This document shows positions 12,827 through 23,238 of a stretch of DNA of 64,000 bases, in pieces. Below the pieces are notes generated by a model. The model made no database searches and was not told the DNA's origin. It saw nothing but the letters and a program-made list of their open reading frames with translations. This DNA is from Zeus faber. Taxonomy: Eukaryota; Chordata; Actinopteri; Zeiformes; Zeidae. Within the stretch, counting starts at the first letter, position 1, and the number at the start of each line of letters is the position of its first letter. The position numbers and the translations under genes are program-made. The stretch covers positions 29,580,708-29,644,707 of the forward strand of contig OY482848.1 of NCBI GenBank assembly GCA_960531495.1, in the 5' to 3' direction.

Positions 12827-15700
12827 GGGGTCAAGACTGGTACCTGCACGTGGTGGCCCTGCTATGGATTCAGACGACCCTGACGAACCCGATCTGAAGA
12901 TACCGAAGAATCCAACAAAACCAGTCATACTAGTACAACACAGATTCTACATCAGCAGCCCTCCATCCTCAACAGTACAGTACCCACTACGCATCTGTCA
13001 AGAAGAGCCTCGTGGCGAACACCGAAGTGTGTCTACTGCAACTGAACGCAGAGGGCCTGACACGGTCGAAGCGTGATCTCATCCAGCACATTGCCAACCA
13101 ACATCAGGCGAACATACTGCTGCTACAAGAGACCCACTGTGTCACTGAAGACAAGCTACTCATCGATGGTTTCGACCTCATCAGCTTCATAGGCCACAAC
13201 AAACACGGCATTGCCTGCTACACCAAACAGGGAATAAATGCAAGAGCCCTCCAGCAATCTCCAGCTGCGGTGATTTTAACTGTAGGAACATCAAATGGGG
13301 GTACTCAAACACTGACAGAAATCGTTTGTTGCTAGCGACTGGGCAGAAAGTAACAACCTTCATCTGCTCTTCGACAACAAGGACCCCAGAACCTTTCACT
13401 CTGGCAGACACGGCACCTGGACATGGCCTGATCTGTCCTTTGTCTCCAACAACATCAGCAGACGCTGCAACAGAAGGGTTCTACAGAAGTTCCCTAGATC
13501 TGGTCACTTGCCCATCATCATCTCCAGTGACATCAAGCAAGCCATCTCTAGCCTCAACAGAAGAAGATGGAATTTCAGGAAGGCTAACTGGCAAATGTTT
13601 TCAGAACTCACCAGGAGATTAACAGCAAGCCTACCTGACACATCATTTAATGTGAATGGAGCTTATAACGCCTTCTGCATCCTGCTCAACAAGGCTGCCA
13701 AGCTCTCCATCCCAAGAGGCCGCAAGGACCCACAAGTACCTTGCTGGGATAAAGACTGTGAGAAACTGTACAAGGAGTACCTGAATGCCACCGACACTGA
13801 CCAACGCTTTCCCCGTGGTGACCAACTGCTGGACCTTCTCGGGCAGAAGAGAAAGGTTAGATGGGAGGAGGAAGTAAACAACATCAACTTCACACATTCT
13901 AGTCGTAGGGCCTGGAATACGATCAACCGGCTAACTGGGCAAAGTTGCCCAGCTAGACCATGCCCCATAGCAGTGAATGCGATAGCCTCTGTACTCGCTG
14001 ATAACGGCAGATGGAAAGACAGCTCATCTGAGGCAAAAGCCTTCACCAGAGAAGTAGTCGCAGACATCAGGAAACTCACCAGGACAGTTCCTCAATCCAG
14101 CCCCCTTTCCCAGCCCATTTCCTCAGAAGAAATCGTTGCAGCTCTGAAATCCCTCAAGGTAAATAAGGCTCCTGGAAACGATAACATCCACACTGAGTTC
14201 CTGAAGAACATGAGCCATGAGTCACTGACCTGGCTCCAGCTTTTCCTCTCCAACTGTCTAGAAAACCTGGCCATACCATCCAAATGGAAGCAGGCTAAGG
14301 TGCTGGCCATACTCAAGCGAAATAAAACACCAGATGAACCAAAGAACTACCGCCCAATATCCCTCCTGTCACATCTTTACAAACTACTACAGAGGGTCAT
14401 TCTATCAAGAATAAACAACATCATTGAAGAGAGTCTTCCCCACACTCAAGCGGGTTTCAGAGGAAAGAAAAGTTTGGAACAGTCTCCATCGACCTCACTG
14501 CAGCGTATGACACAGTTTGGCAGAGAGGCCTCTACCTCAAGCTCCTGAAGACTTTGCCTGATGTTAAGCTTGTGAAGTTCATCATGCTGCTTATACAGGA
14601 CCGTACCTTTGTACTGGAGACCTCAAACGGCCAATGCAGCAAGAGAAGAAGACTGAGGAATGGGCTCCCCAAGGCTCTGTTCTTGCCCCTACACTTTTTA
14701 ACATCTACACCGCTGACATGCCTGTTGGAGAGTGCTCGCTATACACCTACGCCGACGATTTCAGCCATTGGATTTGGTGACAAAGCCTTTAGTGTGGTTG
14801 AGAATGCCCTTTAGAAAGATCTCTCGCTACTGAGCAGGTACTTCCACAAATGGCATCTCAAGCTAAGCCTGCCCAAGACGGTTTGCTCAGTGTTCCATCT
14901 TGCCAATCGATGTGAGAATACCATGCTGAACATCACCCTCGACGGCACCATCGTCAGGCATGACCCCAACCCTAAATATCTCTGTGTCACACTTGACCGT
15001 AAACCTCCTGAAGAGACTGGCTGGCACTGGATGGGGTGCAAACTTCACCATCCTGCGCACCTCTACCCTTGCCCTAGCATACTCCACGGCTGAGTATGCC
15101 GCCATGAGGCTAATTAGTGGTGCCCTGCCATCAACCCCTGTCGAGTTTATCCCTATACTGTCTGGCATTCCACCTCCAGAGCTCCGTCGTAACTTCCTGA
15201 CCCTGAAGCTGGCCTGCAAGAGTGCAGATGAGCTAACAAGCCTGATCCCCCCTCCTGCTGAATATGGCCACCAGAGACTCAAACGCAGACACTTCTCCAC
15301 CGAAGCTAGGAGAGTCCTTACCACGAGCCCTCCACACCCTGGATGGATCCTTGACTGCTGGAACAAGCAATGGTCCGAGTCAACCTCCACGTTGAGGAAG
15401 TTCATCAACTCCCCTTCAACCAATCCACCTGGGTGTGACCTACAATGGAATGCCTGGGTCAACCTCAACAGACTTAGCTCTGGAGTAGCAAAGACCCAAA
15501 CCTATCTGCATATGATTTGAGTGTCTGCCACAAATCTCTGTGAAGGCGGAAAACCACAGACTGTTGAACACATCATTGATGAATGCCCAATCTTCAAATC
15601 ACAAGATGGAGTCATTGGCCTCATTGAACTGGATGACGATACCACTTCTTGGCTAATGTCCCAATTGCCTGTATAGCCCTACACAAACGAACCAACGAAC
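12827..15700 (+). mobile_element. Jockey-superfamily LINE inserted in the Gypsy LTR
   Basis: The insert is bounded by an 11-bp duplication agtttatgtct (12,816-12,826 and 15,701-15,711), the target-site duplication of a target-primed insertion. It carries AP-endonuclease and reverse-transcriptase coding sequence in the + direction and a short tail of aacgaac-like units just before 15,700. It is probably 5'-truncated, because the coding part opens almost at once. The clade is not certain; the motif style is that of jockey/CR1-group elements. It is the youngest layer of this nest. Confidence 0.85.
13012..15688 (+). pseudogene. LINE endonuclease-reverse transcriptase remnant
   Basis: The N-terminal piece (from 13,012) reads LLQLNAEGLTRSKRDLIQHI and ANILLLQETHCVTEDKL, the first APE endonuclease motifs. 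The longest open frame (13,508-14,548, 346 codons) covers the linker and RT fingers: NKAPGNDNIHTEFLKN, WKQAKVLAILKRNKTPDEPK, NYRPISLLSHLYKLL and HTQAGFRGKKS. After frame changes come VSIDLTAAYDTVW and the catalytic YADD at 14,748-14,759. The C-terminal piece (14,960-15,520) has STAEYAAMRLISG, IPPPELRRNFLTL and later QTVEHIIDECP. The large endonuclease part near 13.3 kb appears shortened. Broken by several frame changes and stops. Confidence 0.8.
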
Positions 15701-16099
15701 GAGTTTATGTCTCCTGGTTTCGTCTTCCCCTAACCTGCTTGTCTCCTCTCGTCGACCAAGTCTGTCCGTCCCTCTCCATCCAGCCCGGTTCCCCGTCTCT
15801 CCACCTGGATCCTGGACCCTCCTTCCCGGTCATCATCATCCCTGCCCTGCCCTGCTCCATCCCTACCTGACCGGGTCCCCGGTCTAATAAATATCCTTCG
15901 TCTGCCTCCCGTCTCTCTGTGTCGTGCATTTGGGTCCCTCCTAGCTCCGGTCATAACATTTACAAGACTGGGAAAAACAGTTATCCTAATAGATGTGAGC
16001 TGTTGCATTGACTTAGAAAGTGCTAACTGCTGGTTTAATGTTATACTTTATTTTGATCAAACAAAGAATGAGAGGACAGACGTGGATAAAGTGCCTTGG

Positions 16100-16470
16100 G
16101 GAAGACGAACTCTAAATGAAGAAAAGCTTCCCGTGGAGGACGATATGCCTACATTTGAGTTTGCTGCGACACGCTTTCACTGAAGGTACAATACAACCGA
16201 AGACCACCAGGGCCAGGGCTGGGGAGGAAATGGCAAGATAGTGATTAAAGACCCATCTCTGCCTCTCACTGAGGAGCCTTTGAACTGGTGGTGTGTCCAT
16301 GAGTCACATTTCCTCTCCTCTCCAGGCAGTCAAAGAGATACTTGTGCATCCCAGGTACAAGAATGTCTGCAGAGAGAGTTTTCAAAATTGCAGGAGATGT
16401 GGTCACTGCAAAAAGAAGCACTCAAACCAGAACATGTGGATCATCCAGTGTTCTTATAAAAGAACCTACT
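16100..16470 (+). pseudogene. hAT transposase C-terminal (hATC) part
   Basis: PLTEEPLNWWCVHESHF at about 16,262-16,312, and after a frame change LCIPGTRMSAERVFKIAGDV and VTAKRSTQT (about 16,340-16,425), are the hATC dimerisation signature (usual form PLxWW, then SAERVFSxAG). It continues in the same strand as the core at 11.5-12.5 kb, separated by the nested LTR and LINE. It is likely a separate exon of the transposase. Confidence 0.75.
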
Positions 16471-17060
16471 AATTCCCCAATGCTGGGCAGTGAACAATTT
16501 TGTACTCACATTTTACTCCTACTGAATATGGGTAGGCTAGGCCTAAACCATTTATTCAATGTTAAGACGTTTAACATTTTGATATTTTCTTTTGTGAACA
16601 AGAACCACATGAATATACGCTACACTATATAAACGTAGCAGTTTTTATTTTAGTTTAACAATGTAACATCTGTGAGCTGAAAATATAGATTTAGACACCA
16701 TTTATTTTGGTTTACAATTCATTGTTAAGACATATGTTTACATTTTGATATATTACAGCAGCTGCTATGTGATGTAGTGATGCAATGTCATATTTGAAAG
16801 TGGTTTTAAAATAAATAGAGAGCTTTGATTTATCTTACTGCTTGTATTTATTGATGAAAACCAGCCCATATGCAGTAATACAGAAAATGGAGGATGCGAT
16901 ACATGCATCGAGAATCGTTGACAGATGAATCGTAATCGAATCGTGAGGCCAGTGAAGATTCACACCTCTATGTCTCTGTGCCAGAGGGCCCTGACAACAG
17001 CACTCGGGTACCAGGCGAAACTGCCATGCTCCATTTCTTGTATGCCCTCCATCTCATGCC

Positions 17061-17336
17061 ATATAACAAATATCCTTTACTTTTATTTCTTCCTTTCTAT
17101 GATATTGGAATAAGTAAAACATTGCTGTGTGTTGAACCCTGTTGTTATAGAACCTTCCAGTCAAACATTGAGACACATCAACACTTCATGAGAGATTAGG
17201 AGATGCAGGAGGATAAACAAATACTGACAAACGCAGGGCAGTTTAGAGAAAGGATGAAAGAGTCTCTTAAAAGGTCAAGGCAAGATGAGGAGTGTTACTG
17301 CAAAGCTCTCCAACACTTCACCACCAGAAAAGAAAT
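17061..17336. other. Unassigned sequence with a short open frame
   Basis: A frame at 17,203-17,340 reads MQEDKQILTNAGQFRERM and further charged residues before entering the Gypsy LTR. It is too short to classify. No family is recognised. Confidence 0.3.
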
Positions 17337-17534
17337 TGTTACGACCGGAGCTAGGAGGGAGCCAAACGCACAACACAGAAATGGGAGGCAGACAGGGGGT
17401 TAGACAAAGGATGTTTATTAGACAACACCATGGAGATGGTCAGATGGATCCGGTTGGGTAGGGATGGAGCAGGGTAAAGCAGGGATGATGACCGGGCAGG
17501 AGGGGTCCAGAATCCAGGTGGAGAGACGGGGAGC
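17337..17534 (-). repeat. Gypsy LTR segment (third)
   Basis: Matches the terminal ~200 bp of the 17,790-18,374 LTR, including the cgaccggagctaggaggga end and the gatgtttattaga word. Confidence 0.85.
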
Positions 17535-17789
17535 ATGGCTGGCCAGTGGGGGGGGCACTGGGAGCCATGGTGGAGGGGGGAGGGAGGGCCGGAGGAGCAG
17601 TGGGGGCCGCGGGAGCCGGAGGAACCGATGAAATCTGCAGGCTGCTGACGACCGCCGAGATGGTCCGGAGGTGGTCTGCAATGCCCCGGAGGATCTGGTC
17701 ATGTTGACAAAGCAACGCTCCTTGGTTCTGGAGTGCGCAGCGGAGCCCCTCTGTGTCGGCTAGGTCCATGTCTTTTGGCCAGACCGTAC
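17535..17789 (-). pseudogene. Gag-like start region (fossil)
   Basis: Directly downstream of the middle LTR, the minus strand reads MDLADTEGLRCALQNQGALL and HDQILRGIADHLRTIS, then a proline/alanine-rich stretch. The same beginning occurs next to the 21.8 kb LTR. This is the N-terminus of the capsid-bearing polyprotein of this Gypsy family. Fossil remnant. Confidence 0.7.
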
Positions 17790-18374
17790 TGATACGACCG
17801 GAGCTAGGAGGGACCCGAACGCATGACAGAGATGGAAGGCAGACAGGGGGTGAGACAAAGGATGTTTATTAGACAACACCGTGGAGATGGCCGGAGGGAT
17901 CCCGTCGGTTTGGATGTAGCAGGGCAAGGCAGGGATGACCGGGCCGGAGGGGTCCGATGGCCGGAGGGATCCGGTCGGTAAGGGATGGAGCAGGGCAAGG
18001 CAGGGATGATAACCGGGCAGGAGGGGTCAGGGATCCAGGAGGAGGGACGGGGAGCCGGGCTGGATGGAGAGGGATGGACATTCTTGGTCGAGGAGAGACA
18101 AACAGGTTAGGGCAAGACGAAACAAGGAGACATCAACTAGGAGCTAGGAACAAAGAGTTAGGAACTAAGAGCTTGGCACTAGGAACTGGCCAGTAGCGGT
18201 AAAACTTGGGTAAGCTTGTTGACGGTCTGGCAATGAGTGACTGGGTAGCTGGAGAATAAATATTGTGTGGGTGATGAAGGTAATGATCGCAGGTGTGTGA
18301 AATTGGCTAAAGGGAGCAGCTGCGGATGAGTCAAGAGCGGCCTCTAGTGGTGCTGGGAGGCCGTGGGCCTAACA
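17790..18374 (-). repeat. Whole Gypsy LTR (585 bp)
   Basis: Bounded by TGTTAGGCCCACGG (minus strand, from 18,374) and ..CGTATCA (17,790). It contains a tttatt/aataaa word near 17,860. It works as the downstream LTR for the 18.4-21.8 kb interior and as the upstream LTR for the gag-like piece below it. Confidence 0.88.
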
Positions 18375-20900
18375 GTATCCCCCTCTATGGACGCTATTTG
18401 GCGGTCATCTGGAACTGGAAGGGGAAGTGCAGTTAAAATCCTGGATGAGGGAGGCATCCAGGATCTGTTTCTAGGGGGACCCAGGAGCGTTCCGCCGGAC
18501 TGTACCCCTCCCAGTCCACAAGGTACTGAAGGCCCCTCCCCCAGCGCTGCACGTGCAGCAGGTGCCGCATTGTATAGGCGGGGTGATCGTAGATGGTGCG
18601 GGGGGGGGGGGGGGGGGGGGGGGCTTTGGCTGGGAGGGAGAGGTGGCTGGAGACCACCGGCTTAAGCAGGGAGACATGAACGTTTGGGTGGACAGCGAGG
18701 GAGGGAGGGAGGCGAAGATGTACAGCACAGGGGTTGATGATGGATATAATGGGGAAGGGACCAACATACCGGGAGCGAGTTTTCTGAAGGCCACCTTGAG
18801 GGGCAAGTCCTTGTTGGAAAGCCACACCTTCTGTCCGGGGACGTACATGGCGCGGTGCCGGTTTGCCTGCCGCTGGGACCTGGTGGATGCCTGGAGTAGG
18901 GCAGAGCTGGCCCACTTCCACGTCCTCCGGCAGCGATAGATGTGGGCCTGGACGGAGGGTACAGCGATCTCAGCCTCCTGGGCAGGGAACAGTGGGGGTT
19001 GGTAGCCCAGAGAGCAGTGGAAGGGTGACAGGCCGGAGTAGGCATTGAACAGGGTGTTGTGGGCGTATTTGGCCCACGGCAGCTGGTCGCTCCAGGAGGG
19101 GTTGGTGGTCGTAAGGCAGCAGAGCATGGCCTCCACCTCCTGGTTTGCCTACTCCATCTGGCCGTTGGTCTGGGGGTGGAAGCCGGAGGAGAGACTGACC
19201 TGTGCCCCCAGGGCCGAGCAGAAGGCGCGCCAGACCTGGGAGGTGAATTGGGGACCTCTAACACCACGTCCGCCGGGATGCCACGGCGGCGCAACACCCC
19301 GGCCCCGAGCAGGTCTGCAGTCTTCCTTGCTGTTGGTAGTTTGGGCAGGGTGAGGAAGTGGGCTGCCTTATAAAAGTGGTCCACCACGGTGAGGATGGTA
19401 GTGTTGCCTCGGCATGGTGGGAGATCGGTGACAAAGTCCAGGGCGATGTGGGACCAAGGACAAGTTGGGATGGGTAGGGGGCGGAGGAGGCTGGAGTGGA
19501 GACGGGTGGAGGTCTTGGAGTGGGCGCAGGCGGAGACGAAGGACTGGGTGTCAGGGAGCAGGGTCGGCCACCAGAAGCGCTGTCGGACGACGGCTAGGGT
19601 GCAGGTGATCCTGGGATGGCACGGTGGCGCAGTGCAGGTTCTTATGATCTGGCCAGATGACGAAGGGGTGGTTCGCTCCCTCAAGCCAGTGGCGCCACTC
19701 CTCCAGGGCTAGTTTTAACGGCCAGGAGTTCCCGGTTGCCCACGTCATAGTTGCGTTCGGGTGGGGTGAGCCTGCAGGAGAGAAAGGCACAGGGTTGACC
19801 TCTACCATGAACTGGAGATTGGCGTCGGGCTGGGCCAAGACCGGGGCCGACGAAAAGCGACTTTTGAGGAACTTACTGCGGTGGAGGTATGGGCTGAGAG
19901 GGGAGTGGCGATGCGACTGAAGCTTTGGATGAAGCGCCAGTAGAAGTTTGCAAAACCGAGGAAGCATTGGAGTTGCTTCCAATTGGTTGGGGTTGGCCAC
20001 GCCGTCACGGCGGCCACCTTTTTGGGGTCCATCCCCAGCCTCCCTCAGCCAATGATGAACCCTAGGAAGGAAATGGACGGAACATGAAAGATACATTTCT
20101 CGGCCTTGACGAACAGACGGTTCTCTAGGAGCCGCTGCAGCACCAGGCGTATGTGTCTCTCGTGGTCGGAGAGGGATTAGGAAAAGATCAGGATGTTATC
20201 AAGGTACACAAAGACAAATGAGCATGTCCCGGAGGACATCGTTAATCAGGGCCTAGAAGACCGGTGGGGCATTTGACAGACTGAAAGGCATTACCAGACA
20301 TTCAAAGTGTCCGAGCGGGGTGTTGAAGGCAGTCTTTCATTCGTCCCCGTTGCGGATGCGGACCAGGTGGTAGGCGTTTCGGAGGTCAAGTCTGGTGAAG
20401 TGGGTGGCACCCCGGATGGGAACGAAGACTGAGTTGATCAGAGGCAAGGGATACTTTTCTTGACCATGATGTCATTGAGTCCCCTGAAGTCAGTGAAGGG
20501 ATGGAGGGTCTTGTCTTTCTTGGTGACAAAAAAGAACCCCACGCCCAGCGAAGATGACGAGGGGGGAATGATCCTGGCGGCGAGGGAGTCGCAGATGTAG
20601 GTCTCCATGGAGTCCTGTTCGGGCCGGGAGAGGTTATAGGGTGACTGCAGGGGAGGGGGGCGCCTGGCAGGAGGTTGATTGCGCAGTTGTAGGGGCAATG
20701 AGGTGGTAGGGACAGCGCGCCCTGCTTGCTGAAAGCCGGGGCCAGGTCCAGATATTGCACCGGAACAGAGGACAGGTCGGGGCTCTCGGGGACCGCTGGC
20801 GGCGCGTCCAGCGGCGGGGTAGAGGCCAAGTGGAGGCAGTGGCCGTGGCAGTGGGTGCTCCAGGCGCTCACGCTACCCGAGCGCCAGTCCATCTGGGGGT
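18375..20900 (-). pseudogene. Gypsy pol (RT, RNase H, integrase, chromodomain), fossil
   Basis: Minus-strand pieces in order from 20.9 kb down: an aspartic-protease/RT entry region with [17 protein letters not shown]; RNase H-side text with [20 protein letters not shown]; and integrase text with ALDFVTDLPPCRGNTTILTV and DQLPWAKYAHNTLF. At the end is a chromodomain with [19 protein letters not shown]. The C-terminal chromodomain assigns it to the chromovirus branch of Gypsy, where it guides integration to modified chromatin. Many breaks are present; it is a fossil. Confidence 0.82.
18600..18623 (+). repeat. G homopolymer of about 24
   Basis: An uninterrupted G run on this strand, in the part that encodes the proline-rich linker before the Gypsy chromodomain on the other strand. 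Its length may vary with sequencing. Confidence 0.95.
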
Positions 20901-21059
20901 TGTGGGTCCAGAGCCAGGGGTACCCCAGAACCAGGGGGTTCTGGGGTTCTGGGGTAAGAACCCCATAGACTCGCAGTGGTTTCCGGAGAATAGCAGCTCG
21001 AGGGGGGCCGTCTGGTAGGTAATCCGGGTCAGATGTGATCCCGTCGGTCCCTTGACCAC

Positions 21060-21826
21060 GAGCGGTGTGGGGAGAGGGACGGATGTCAGTCGTAGCTGGC
21101 GTGCTAGTCCCAAGTCGAGAAAACTCTCATCCGCTCTGGAGTCTATGAGAGCAGAAGAAGAGAGTGTTATACCCCCCCCCCCACGAGAAGGTAGCCGGGA
21201 GCAGAGGACGGAGAGAGGGTTGGAGATGGAGCGGCTGGAATGTAAACCTACCGAGGAGTCGTCTTCCCCCGGCCGGAGTGGGCAGGTGGCTAGGAGATGT
21301 CTTGGACGGCCGAAATACAAACAGGCGCTGTCTGTATGCGGCAGGCTCGCTCTTCAGGGGAGATCCGGGAGCGACCGAGTTACATGGGCTCGGCATCGGA
21401 GTGACTCGGGGGGCTTCAGGAGAGCCAAGAGTAGTGGGTGCTGGAGACGGAGCATGGCCACCTAGGAGGGAGGCACGGGCTGTAGTCTCGCCGCCCCCCC
21501 TACCGCTCACTTCACTAGGAAGGCACGGCAGGTGCGAAATCGCCGTCGTAGGGCGCTGGAGCCAGAACGTGAGGCTCACAGGGGACAAGGGGGGCACTGG
21601 GAGCCATGGTGGAGGGGGAGGGAGGGCCGGAGGAGCAGGGGGGGCCGCAGGAGCCAGAGGAACCAGCGAAATCTGCAGGCTGCTGACGACCGCCAAGATG
21701 TCCGGAGGTGGTCCGCAATGTCCCGGAGGGCCTGGTCATGTTGACCAAGCCACACTCCTTGGTTCTGGAGTGCACGGCGGAGCCCCTCTGTGTTGGATGG
21801 GTCCGTGTCTTTTGGCCAGACCGTAC
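21060..21826 (-). pseudogene. Gypsy gag region (fossil)
   Basis: Proline-rich gag-like text with SLQISLVPLAPAAPPAPP, and upstream a stretch similar to the gag start at 17.77 kb. The zinc-knuckle region is represented by FGRPRHLLATCPLRP near 21,300, the position before protease. A fossil with several breaks. Confidence 0.65.
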
Positions 21827-22043
21827 TGTTACGACCGGAGCTAGGAGGGACCCAAACGCATGAACGAGATGGGAGGTAGACAGGGGGTTAGACAAAGGGC
21901 AAGACACGGATGATGACCGGGCAGGAGGGGTCCGATGGCCAGAGGGATCCGGTAAGTTAGGGATGGATCAGGGCAAGGCAGGGATAATGACAGGGCAGAA
22001 GGGGTCCAGGATCCAGGTGGAGGGATGGGGAGCCGGGCTGGAT
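21827..22043 (-). repeat. Gypsy LTR segment (upstream)
   Basis: Matches the last ~215 bp of the family LTR (starting at tgttacgaccggagctagga) and stops within it at 22,043. Confidence 0.85.
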
Positions 22044-22377
22044 GCCAGAGAATAGAATTTTGTCTCACTTTTAGCTATTTGGATACGAGAAAGTGGCAAC
22101 AGTGGTGTAGTTAGAGGTGGGCGTCCAGGGCTTCAGCCCTGAATGTTTTATGAATAGCCTCCGATCTAAATTAGCTCTGCAGGGCCGACTTCTCTGACCG
22201 TACCAACTGTGCCCATGGCATGCCAGCAATGGGGCACCTGTGATCGGTGCACCAAAACAGTGTGTTTTTATTTTATATATATATTTTTTTATTGGACTCT
22301 GTTTCCTTATGGAACGTAACAAGCACTATGCGTGATTGGGACACGTTCTCTGTCACTCACTTCTTTGCCCCCCCCCC
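22044..22377. other. Unassigned sequence
   Basis: The stretch agtggtgtagttagaggtgg followed by cagggcttcagccctgaa (about 22,100-22,143) resembles the terminal region of a fish DNA transposon, but I cannot assign it. A T-rich run and a run of 13-14 C end just before 22,380. Confidence 0.3.
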
Positions 22378-22605
22378 CCAGAAGAACAAAAGGAAATTGC
22401 TGAGGAGAGCAAGGAAAACAATAGAGCTGTTAAAGCAAAGCCATCGTACACAGGGCTCAAAGAAGAAAATGCAAAGAAGCATTACAATATATTTTTTGGA
22501 CGATTGACCAGTGGTGTGCGGACAGGGAAGGCAGGAGAAGTGAAAATGAGAAGAACATTTCATTTACATGGCATAAAATTGGATTTGCACATATATTTCA
22601 AATAA
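22378..22605 (+). CDS. Unrecognised open frame, exon-like
   Basis: After cttctttg and a long C run ending in cag (about 22,378), an open frame continues for 70-odd codons: EEQKEIAEESKENNRAVKAK, then YNIFFGRLTSGVRTGKAGEV and a stop. It is highly charged at the start. The pyrimidine-rich tract plus AG looks like a splice acceptor, so this might be a host or element exon. No family is recognised, no donor was found, and it may be chance. Confidence 0.2.
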   Translation, partial: PEEQKEIAEESKENNRAVKAKPSYTGLKEENAKKHYNIFFGRLTSGVRTGKAGEVKMRRTFHLHGIKLDLHIYFK

Positions 22606-22930
22606 AAAATCCCTGATCTAACATATATTTGTTAAAGTGTTTGGATGCTTAAAATAATTAAATGTACTCAAATACGCCAGTTTACAGCAACAGCACTCCA
22701 GAATATTGACTTGTGGATGAACTCTATATATGACTTGGATTGTTTGCTGCCGTATCTATAACTGTATGAACAATTGTATCAATTGTGAGTGGTTAGACAA
22801 TGAGACTGCTTAACTTCTTCAATAATACATAGGATTATGCGATAGCCCATAGCATTCGCTGTCCTTTATCCTCTCATATAATGGAATGCTGCCTAGTTAG
22901 CGATCATTTAAGTAAATTAATCAATTATAT
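22606..22930. other. No recognisable feature
   Basis: AT-rich sequence between the unassigned frame and the mariner left end. Confidence 0.4.
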
Positions 22931-23238
22931 ATACACGATCAGCCACAACATTAAAACCACTGACAGGTGAAGTGAACAGTCAGTTCTTGAAGTTGATGTG
23001 CTGGAAGCAGGAAAAACGGGCACGCATCTGAGCGACTTTGACAAGGGCCAAAATGTGATGGCTAGACGACTGGGTCAGAGTATCAAAATGACAAGTCTTA
23101 TGGGGTGTTGCCGGTGTGCAGTGGTTAGTACCTACAAAAAGTAGTCCAAGAAAGGACAACCGGTAAACCGGCGACAGGGTCATTGGCGCCCATGGGCTCA
23201 TCGATGTTTGTGGGGAGCTAAGGCTAGACCGTCTGGAC

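Larger units (their letters stand above)
12573..15958 (+). mobile_element. Gypsy solo LTR (fossil), split by a LINE
   Basis: This LTR starts with TGTTAGGCCAGTGGCC at 12,573 and ends ..GGTCATAACA at 15,958. Both sides carry TTTAC (12,568-12,572 and 15,959-15,963), a 5-bp target duplication. Its two halves (12,573-12,826 and 15,701-15,958) are collinear with the uninterrupted LTR at 10,322-10,843. A LINE of about 2.9 kb sits between them. It is in the opposite orientation to the other LTRs of this family in the window. It is inserted in the hAT element and is younger than it. Confidence 0.9.
11236..16970 (+). mobile_element. hAT-family DNA transposon (ZBED/Ac-like), interrupted
   Basis: Terminal inverted repeats are tagtggtgtgg at the left end (11,236) and its near mirror cacacctcta at the right end (16,970). 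The internal sequence encodes a BED finger, a hAT transposase core and the C-terminal hATC dimerisation segment. hAT transposases cut and paste DNA with 8-bp target duplications. A clean 8-bp duplication is not visible here, although the empty site is given by R1. A Gypsy LTR (which itself holds a LINE) sits between the core and the C-terminal exon. Subterminal gcatcg(c/a)gatgc-like words occur at both ends and may be transposase-binding sites (inference). Confidence 0.8.
11026..17060 (+). repeat. LTR-like direct repeat, copy R2, split by hAT
   Basis: The left part (11,026-11,235) matches R1 from gtgtggtttgagcagccaca to the catcgtct word. The right part (16,971 to about 17,060) continues with tgtctctgtgccagagggcc, exactly where R1 continues at about 10,249. 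Everything in between is inserted DNA. This makes R1 a natural empty-site comparator for the hAT insertion. Confidence 0.65.
17337..22043 (-). mobile_element. Gypsy chromovirus fossil with three LTR segments
   Basis: All parts are on the minus strand. From high to low coordinate the order is an LTR segment (21,827-22,043), a gag-pol interior (about 18,375-21,826), a whole LTR (17,790-18,374), a short gag-like stretch (17,535-17,789) and a third LTR segment (17,337-17,534). The middle LTR serves two interiors, as expected when two neighbouring copies, or one tandem copy, share an LTR. A purine-rich tract agagggggat lies just upstream of the middle LTR, as in a polypurine tract. The coding region carries many breaks (well over five). 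The relative age is similar to the related solo LTRs at 10.3 and 12.6 kb. It is a fossil, not an active element. Confidence 0.85.

Noticed and set aside
11228-16978. 8-bp hAT target duplication
   Set aside because: tcgtctat on the left and tgtctctg on the right do not match. The empty site inferred from R1 shows at most 2-3 shared bases.
18600-18623. Functional G-quadruplex regulator
   Set aside because: A G homopolymer in a fossil coding region; nothing links it to regulation.
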